Of a stretch of 64,000 nucleotides of DNA, positions 57,625 to 64,000 are shown piece after piece (the first letter of the stretch is position 1; each line of letters opens with the position of its first letter). Source of the stretch: Mansonella perstans. Its lineage: Eukaryota > Nematoda > Chromadorea > Rhabditida > Onchocercidae. A program made the translations under genes and the position numbers. The DNA lies in the NCBI GenBank assembly GCA_037074765.1, contig JBAMDO010000013.1, positions 62,001 through 126,000 of the forward strand, given 5' to 3'. The notes beneath the pieces were generated by a model that saw only the letters and a program-made list of their open reading frames with translations, ran no database searches and was not told where the DNA came from.

Positions 57625-60600
57625 ATGTCGTATAGGGAATTAAGAAGTTTGTTTTTTTTTTTTTCATTCAATATTTTTTATTGAACAGCAGCATTAAGGC
57701 TATTTAAAATGAAACATGTGCAAGTGATCTGATTGAGAACTGTAATCGCTTTAGGTCACGATAGAATCATCAGATCATGTTAATTTGGACAATACTGTTC
57801 TGATTTATTTGATTATGTATTACTTCATTCTGTTGGCATGAAATTTCTCCAGATTAAAATCAAATTGAATCCTAAAACTTCGATAAGAGAAGAATTTGAT
57901 TTCAAGTTTAATTTTGAAATAATTGCCGAAGAGCTTTCCAAGTAAGAATGTTAATGTTGACATAAATGAAATTAAGACAAACTGATGATGCTGCTTACAG
58001 ATATGGTGGAACAGTTGCGGGTTCTCGGTTACCCGCGACTTGTCTCTATGGAAAATTTCCGAACTCCAAATTTCAAATTGGTCGCTGAATTGTTAGAATG
58101 GATAGTACATAGGTAAATCTTTTCAAAAATTTAATCGCTTTATTGGTCGCAATTTTTGCACATAATTATTCATTGGCTTTCACAAAGAATATTTGTAAAA
58201 AGAATTTAACATAGAGAAAGTATGTTTTCACATGAACTTCAGAATACACCTCATTGTTTAGAGGAATGAAGAATTTTTCATAAACTACAGTGGATTTGAA
58301 AATTTCCCTAGCAATGATGAATTTAGTTGTATGAATTTAATTTCTCACATCTTTAGATACGATGCCCAAATTTCTATACCACTTGTGATAGATACGGAGC
58401 AGGAACGAGCATTTTTTATAAAATCAGCTACATTCTATATTCTGCAGAAGGCTCGCATTAAACTCAATCCTAAGAAATTGTACATGGTAAATTTTCGCAT
58501 ATTTAAATTTTAATTTAGAATGGCATTTTAATTTAGAATTTTGATTCTTTTTCGAAAAAAATAGCCTGAAGATTGTGTTATTAAATAATTGACTTAATCA
58601 TTTCGCGTAATGAAATGTGACTGTGCTCTCTTAGCTCTCTCTATATAACTATCTTCTCTTTGTATTAGGTTTACAATGGAAAAAGTTTTTTGAAGTGTAG
58701 GAAATTTTCGAGTTTCATTTTAAAGCCATGATATTAATTTCTATTGAAGGCGGATGGATATGCAGTTCAAGAAATCGCTGTTGTTGTACGAAATTTATAT
58801 GAAATAACTCGTCGTCCAAGTGACCTGGATAACAATTCTACGATCAGTTCAATGAGAAATATTATACGAAGCAAAATAAGTTTACTTTCCGATTGTATAA
58901 AGTTCTCTTGCGTGCAGTAAATCACAAACATGTATGTGTCTACAAAAGCACTCAGCATAGTTATAGCTCCAATATAAGTTAAATTTTCAGTTTTAGTATT
59001 GATAAATGTAATGCCAAAAAGTTGAAAATGCAATTTCAGAGAGAAGAATTAGAGAAATGTCGACAGTTATCATTACAAATTCCAAACCATGGTGCAATAT
59101 TGTATGACTTATTGGCGAAAGAGGTCATTGCAAGGGTAAAATTTGTATATTTTATTCTGGTTGTATGGTAGCAAAATTATATGCTATATTTCGGTATGAG
59201 CAACAAAAGAGTGAATTAACTTACTTGCAATAGAATATGTTAATATTGACATGTAACCTATTTTCAGAGTGAGCGAAACAAAGCGTTAGCATTCTCATTA
59301 AATTTATCAGATGCTGAAAAAGCCATTGTTCAAGCAATCCAGGCTATTGAGGTATCTTATTATTAGTCATTGGCATTATTGAATTACATACTAACAATTA
59401 TGAACTCTTATTTTCAAAATTTTTGTTCTGTTAAAAAGTAAATAGGAAAAATCTTTGTTCTGACAGCCTTATAGCTTCGATATGCAGGATAGAGAGTACT
59501 AGCTATGAGTACAACAATTCGTGAGAGGAATATAGAAAACATTCTTTCTGTCTGAAATTCATCTCTAGAATACTAAAAATGCTAACTACGTCAGATGCAG
59601 AAGTAAAAATTATCGTCATAGATTTCTACATGACATTTGTTTCTTTTATCTTCAAGACATTTTGCCATTTCGCATTCTATCTCATTGTCTCTCCTCCAAA
59701 TTTAAACTAGCACATCGTTATAACAATAAATAATTAGCAAGAAGAAGAAATAAAACTATTTTGGAGCAATGTTTACTTAATTAAGTAAAAAAGAGAATAT
59801 GTCAAAAAATTGCATTGATTTTAGATTGTGAAGTGCCTTTAATTTCGTTCATTTTAAAGGAAGAATTAGCTGCAATAAATCACAATTTGCAAAATGTTAG
59901 TTCGGATGAGGCAGCATTAGATGCCAAAATTGAACGGCGAAACAAGGAATACGATCAACAGCAGAAACGCCTAGCTAGATTACAGGTATGAAAATTTTTC
60001 TTTAACATTTTCACTCCATGTCCACTAAAATGATCAATTATCAATTGTAAAATTGCAGTCATTTCGCCCTCAGTCTATGGATGAATATGAAAAATATGAA
60101 GCGAAATTGAAAGAGCTATACGCCATCTACGTATTGAAGTTTAGAAACGTAGCATTTTTGAAAGGAATACAGGTAGGTGTGACAACTGCAAAAGATTTCC
60201 TACATTTGAGAAAATCCTTCGCAGTAAAAATAGATGTGCATATGATATTTTTAATTAGGAATTTCTTGCTTTTCCTTTTTATTTAAAAAAAAAATTGTTG
60301 GGGGAAAATTTCCTCAGGATGAATTTGATCGTGCAGAGCAGCAACGTAACGCAGATGCTGAACAAAATATGCGTGATAATGTGGAGCGCATGCGGGTACA
60401 AGAATTGATGCGTCGAGAAGCGCAGTAAGATATTCATTAATTTGTTTGTGCGATTTAAGTTGAAAAATTAGTTGAAGAAAAAATGTTCCAAATGATTTTA
60501 TAATTTTACAAAAAGAAGCAAATCATCAATGAAATAAAATCATTGCGGAAGATTAACTGTATAGATTAATGAACTTTCAGGATGGCTAGATTAGATGAAG

Positions 60601-61065
60601 AAGCAAATTCAACGCAACCAAAAATCAAAGGTTTCTAAAACACATATTTCGAAGTTAATTTTGACCCACTCAGAGTTTGTGATTTTTTTGCGATATTCAA
60701 AGTGATATATATCGTTTTGCCACTATTTTCACTCTGTTTATTTTCAAGGATTAAAAGTATTCGGTAATATGATCGGAGCAGGAATTAGCGATGATGATGA
60801 TGATGATGAGGAAGACGACCAGGAAAATGATATTTTTTATGCGGATGATGATGCCGATGATGACGGCGATAATATTCCATATCGCAAAAAGCTGGTTCTC
60901 CTTTTTTGCAATTTTCCATTCTTTCAGTTTTTTTCTTTTGCTTTTTTAACCAAATCTTATTGTTTTCAAGAAAATCAGTGACATTTTTCTAAGGACAAAT
61001 CGGGACCGGAACGAAGCAATGGAAACGTTAAGAAGTTGGACATAAGCAGCGAGGATGATTTTTGA
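57625..61065 (+). CDS. dyf-3: Clusterin-associated protein 1 / IFT38 (DYF-3 orthologue), 394 aa
   Basis: Exons: 57625-57646, 58001-58112, 58357-58486, 58750-58879, 59044-59135, 59268-59351, 59860-59985, 60059-60172, 60318-60424, 60581-60630, 60749-60894 and 60994-61065. The N-terminus MSYRELRN continues without a gap into [20 protein letters not shown], the CLUAP1 signature (a calponin-homology-like domain), followed by [26 protein letters not shown], a central coiled coil (about residues 170-320) and an Asp-rich tail ending SSEDDF. CLUAP1/DYF-3 is part of the IFT-B complex and is needed to build sensory cilia. The first exon is only 22 nt; it is accepted because phase and sequence match the family exactly. 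The exon 4/5 junction is set by alignment: the acceptor used is the third AG of TTCAGAGAG. Confidence 0.95.
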
Positions 61066-62810
61066 AAAACTGACCATTCAGTGACCAATTGATAGCGATC
61101 TCATTTAATTCTCGCAAATAGTGACAGAAACTGTTAACAATACTTACATTAATTGTCGAATTGTCGAATGTCGAATGATGTCGATAGCATCTTCTGGTAT
61201 CTGAAATTAAGACTTCAAAAAAATTTATATCAAGTTTTCTTTTATAAGATGTCGAGCGAACTTTCTTTATTAATGAGTTTTTTTTGCTAGAAATAGACTG
61301 GTATAGCAAAAGTTTCTGTAAGTACAAAAGCTTTGCCTGTTTTTGCGAGTTACTTTAAGTGAATAATTTAAACAATTTCAGTTTAAGTGGATGGTTCAAA
61401 CAATTTGATTTTATGTCCGCTCGATTTTGTTTGTTCTAGATTTTCTGTAGATAACATGTAATTTCTGGACGATATTATATATTTGATTATTGCGAGAAAT
61501 GACCAGTTACACTCTGATACATATTTCTTATATGCACTTGCGTTTGTAACTGTTAATGAATTATTATCATTATTACACACTTAATGTCTCCTTGTAAGTA
61601 GCTTGAAAAGTGTTGAAACAGAAAATAAATAGAATTGTAAATATATGAATAGATATATAAATATATGAATCGTAAATATATGAATAGTTAATTCCGTATG
61701 AACAAAATATGTGTAGTTGAAAAATCCTATATCTTAATTGATAACGTTTACTTGATATATTTGACACATTCTAGGCATTGTAACATATCTAACAATCAGT
61801 TATTATCATTATTAAATTTAAGTCCACAGAAATTTTTGTCTTCCAGAAGAAAAACTACTTTTTGTTCTGGATGAAAAAGTATTTTTGGTGATACAGTTCT
61901 CCTCGCATATACCATTAGTAAGAAGTTTTCATCAAAAAGATTCTTGAATAAATCTTTTTCAATTAACATATTCTAAGGCCTGTAATTCAAGTTTTGAATA
62001 TTTGCAAACATTTTCTAATAATCAATTTTTCACTATCAAATAATTCTCAAAACTTTGATAAAATTAAACTTGAAAAGAGCTGATTGTTATTGTAGCATTA
62101 ATGTATGTGGTAAGTATGAAATGCAAATTCGAAGGTTAATTGAAAGAAATATTTTGTTTTGAATAATTCAATAAATGTAAATTTTCACATTGTCACTTTT
62201 AGTGTCCAAAAGATTTAATTCAAAATAAATTGCCTTTATTATCTACGAATATTCTTCTTTCTCATACAATAATTGTTTCTCTTATTTCATCCTCGTTTTT
62301 TTTTTTTTTTTTTTTCATCCTCTTCAACGATTATCATCTTTTCATCGAATTTTTTCAAATATTTTTCCTTGTGTTCCAAATTTACTAATTTTTTTTTTTA
62401 ACTTTTTAAAATAAATATTCGTCAAAATTTACTATCCTTAATTCTTCTCCATGCATGATCATAGGTCGATATGATAGGAAGAATCTTTTCATTTTTTTAA
62501 AATATGAATTTAAGCAGAATAGTAAATATTTGAATTTCAAATATTTAATCATAACTGATAGTACATAAATTAGTCTTCAGGCCGTGCCAACAGGGCCTCA
62601 ATTTTCAGTGAAATGTGGCCGCATTTATGGTGAGATCGTCCATTGGGAATTCATTTGATAGGGGAAGAAGTTTGGGTTTTCCAGTGTTAAATGGAAAGTA
62701 AAGGTCAAATGCGGGTCAAGTTAATGTGACTTAAGGAGAAAGAGAGAAAATAAAAGAGATAGATGTATTCTTTAAATGAATGTATGTGTGTATAGGAAGG
62801 AATTGTTGTG
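61066..62810. other. Intergenic region between CLUAP1 and the thioesterase
   Basis: About 1.7 kb, A+T rich, with a T20 run at 62296-62315 flanked by two copies of a CATCCTC motif. A more GC-rich patch lies at about 62,578-62,720, upstream of the thioesterase. No coding region is supported. Confidence 0.55.
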
Positions 62811-64000
62811 ATGGGTACCGATGGTTACGGCAGTAGTGCAGTTGTCACTTCAGAAGGGAACGATTATTTGGGTTATCTGAATAAAATCATCAATAATATT
62901 CGATGTGCCAATGATTTTAATCGCGTTGCTCGTAAAGTAAGTTTTTTTTTTTTTTTTTTTTTTTTTTTGCTTATAAAAGTTCAATTGGATAGATTAATTT
63001 ATCGATGAAATAATCACAAATATTTCTCTCTATTCTTTCGATAAAAGCTTAATCCAAATACATTATTACAGTAATTTTACTACACAAAAAAGTATTAGCA
63101 TATTAGATTTTGATAAGATATAAGCCTTGTAAGAATGGAAAGAAATTAACAACAAATACTATTCAATTTTCCTGATATAGCTATTGAATTTGATCTGATC
63201 TATAAGCTATTATTTAGTATCCTAATATTCCTCATTTATAGTAATTATCAAAAAGTAAAATGGATAAGTGACATATTAAATGGTAATTAATTGCAGATAC
63301 AAGCAATATCAGCATCAGTTGATCGAGTTGTCGTGGAATTGGTGGTAGAGGAAGAGCATGTTAACAGTAAGAAAACTTTACATGGAGGTCAAACTGCTGC
63401 ATTGGTGGATATGTTAACCGCACGTGCAGTTGGTATGACTGTACGAGACAAAGTTATGGTCTCTGTAGAACTTTCTGTTAGGTAGTTATACTTGTTTAAA
63501 ACGATTCAAATTTCTATTTATTATATTAAAGTTCAAACAGTGCATTCCATTATCGTGTTAAAGTAGTTAGTAAAAGAATTGTGTGGCGTATATTTGATTG
63601 TGAATTTGTATAAGTGTGCGTTATATATGTGTGCATATATTGATGAAAATGCCTAAAAAGGTCTTGTAATTTCCAAGGTGCCAAGACATAACTTGCCCAT
63701 GGACTCGAGGTTTGCTGCACACCAGTGTCTCGTTGAACACCCTGTTATGCAAGCGAAAACTTTAAAGGCAACATTTTGGAAATGTCATGAATTCATATCA
63801 TCAGTTATGCATGTTTCTTTTTCAGTTACTTACTACCGGTGAAACTTGGTGAAACGATCGAGATCGAAGCAAAAGTGTTGAAAATTGGTCGAAATATTGC
63901 TTTCACGGAAGCTGAATTTCGAAGAAAAGGTGATGGTCGAATAGTTGCCAAAGGAAAACATACCATAGCTTTCATTCCCAAATCATCTACAAACAGTGGT
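62811..64000 (+). CDS. ACOT13: Hotdog-fold acyl-CoA thioesterase (ACOT13/THEM2-like), C-terminus cut by window end
   Basis: Exons: 62811-62936, 63297-63481 and 63826 to beyond 64000. About 161 residues are visible and no stop codon is reached. The order matches ACOT13: a helix with YLNKIINN and FNRVARK, then the strand VVVELVVEEEHVNS. The active-site helix TLHGGQTAALVD follows, with Asn of HVNS and Asp of LVD matching the catalytic residues of human THEM2, then VSVELSVSYLLPVKLGETIEIEA and KGKHTIAF. Role: hydrolyses medium- to long-chain acyl-CoA, in mitochondria or cytosol. The N-terminus has about 15 more residues than the human protein. A GTATAG acceptor 16 nt before the ATG could accept a spliced leader, or join an unseen in-frame exon. 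All visible family landmarks are already present, so the stop is likely close to the window end. Confidence 0.93.
62942..62968. repeat. T27 run directly after the first thioesterase donor site
   Basis: A homopolymer T tract starts 5 nt inside the intron, right after GTAAG. Its length is probably unstable and may be inexact in the assembly. Confidence 0.9.
63630..63790. other. GC-richer island inside the second thioesterase intron
   Basis: This stretch has clearly higher G+C than the rest of the intron and no coding frame that joins its flanking exons. It contains short self-complementary words. It could be an intronic non-coding RNA or an old repeat; no named RNA family was recognised. Confidence 0.3.

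Overview
This is A+T-rich eukaryotic DNA from a nematode, most likely a filarial or related spirurid worm. The signs are short exons of about 50-270 nt, introns ending in TTTCAG, a cuticle collagen, a GLR-1-type glutamate receptor, and a mitochondrial EF-Tu with the long C-terminal extension described for nematode EF-Tu1. Introns are mostly longer than is usual in Caenorhabditis. I saw no bacterial genes, CRISPR array, rRNA or convincing tRNA.

Layout. 0.36-4.5 kb (-): a secreted leucine-rich-repeat (LRR) protein, open at the left edge. 7.3-9.2 kb (-): a cuticle collagen. 11.4-18.1 kb (-): a 22-exon AMPA/kainate-type glutamate receptor, very probably glr-1. 18.7-19.3 kb (-): a frame-broken seven-transmembrane-like remnant. 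23.1-24.5 kb (-): an NAA80-type actin N-acetyltransferase. 26.5-30.5 kb (-): a second secreted LRR protein. 30.5-36.7 kb: gene-poor. 36.7-38.7 kb (+): RNPS1. 40.5-42.4 kb (-): DDRGK1. 43.0-46.6 kb (+): mitochondrial EF-Tu. 48.1-50.7 kb (-): an unrecognised basic, coiled-coil protein. 53.8-57.1 kb (+): a degenerate tyrosine phosphatase. 57.6-61.1 kb (+): CLUAP1/DYF-3. 62.8 kb to the right edge (+): a hotdog acyl-CoA thioesterase.

Exon models were built by hand. I joined splice sites whose phase agrees and checked, where possible, that the joined protein matches the known family. Summed CDS lengths are multiples of three for every complete gene. The genes do not form one pathway. The left half is dominated by surface, secreted or neuronal products; the right half holds housekeeping genes (mRNA processing, UFMylation, mitochondrial translation, ciliary transport, lipid metabolism). 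DDRGK1 and EF-Tu are divergent with 567 bp between start codons.

The main points of interest are a GC-AG intron in glr-1 that the protein alignment requires, a 57-residue EF-Tu tail, a poly-proline insert in the NAA80 orthologue, decayed exon copies at 27.2 kb and 53.2 kb, a phosphatase with an abnormal WPD loop, and one unassigned 397-residue protein.
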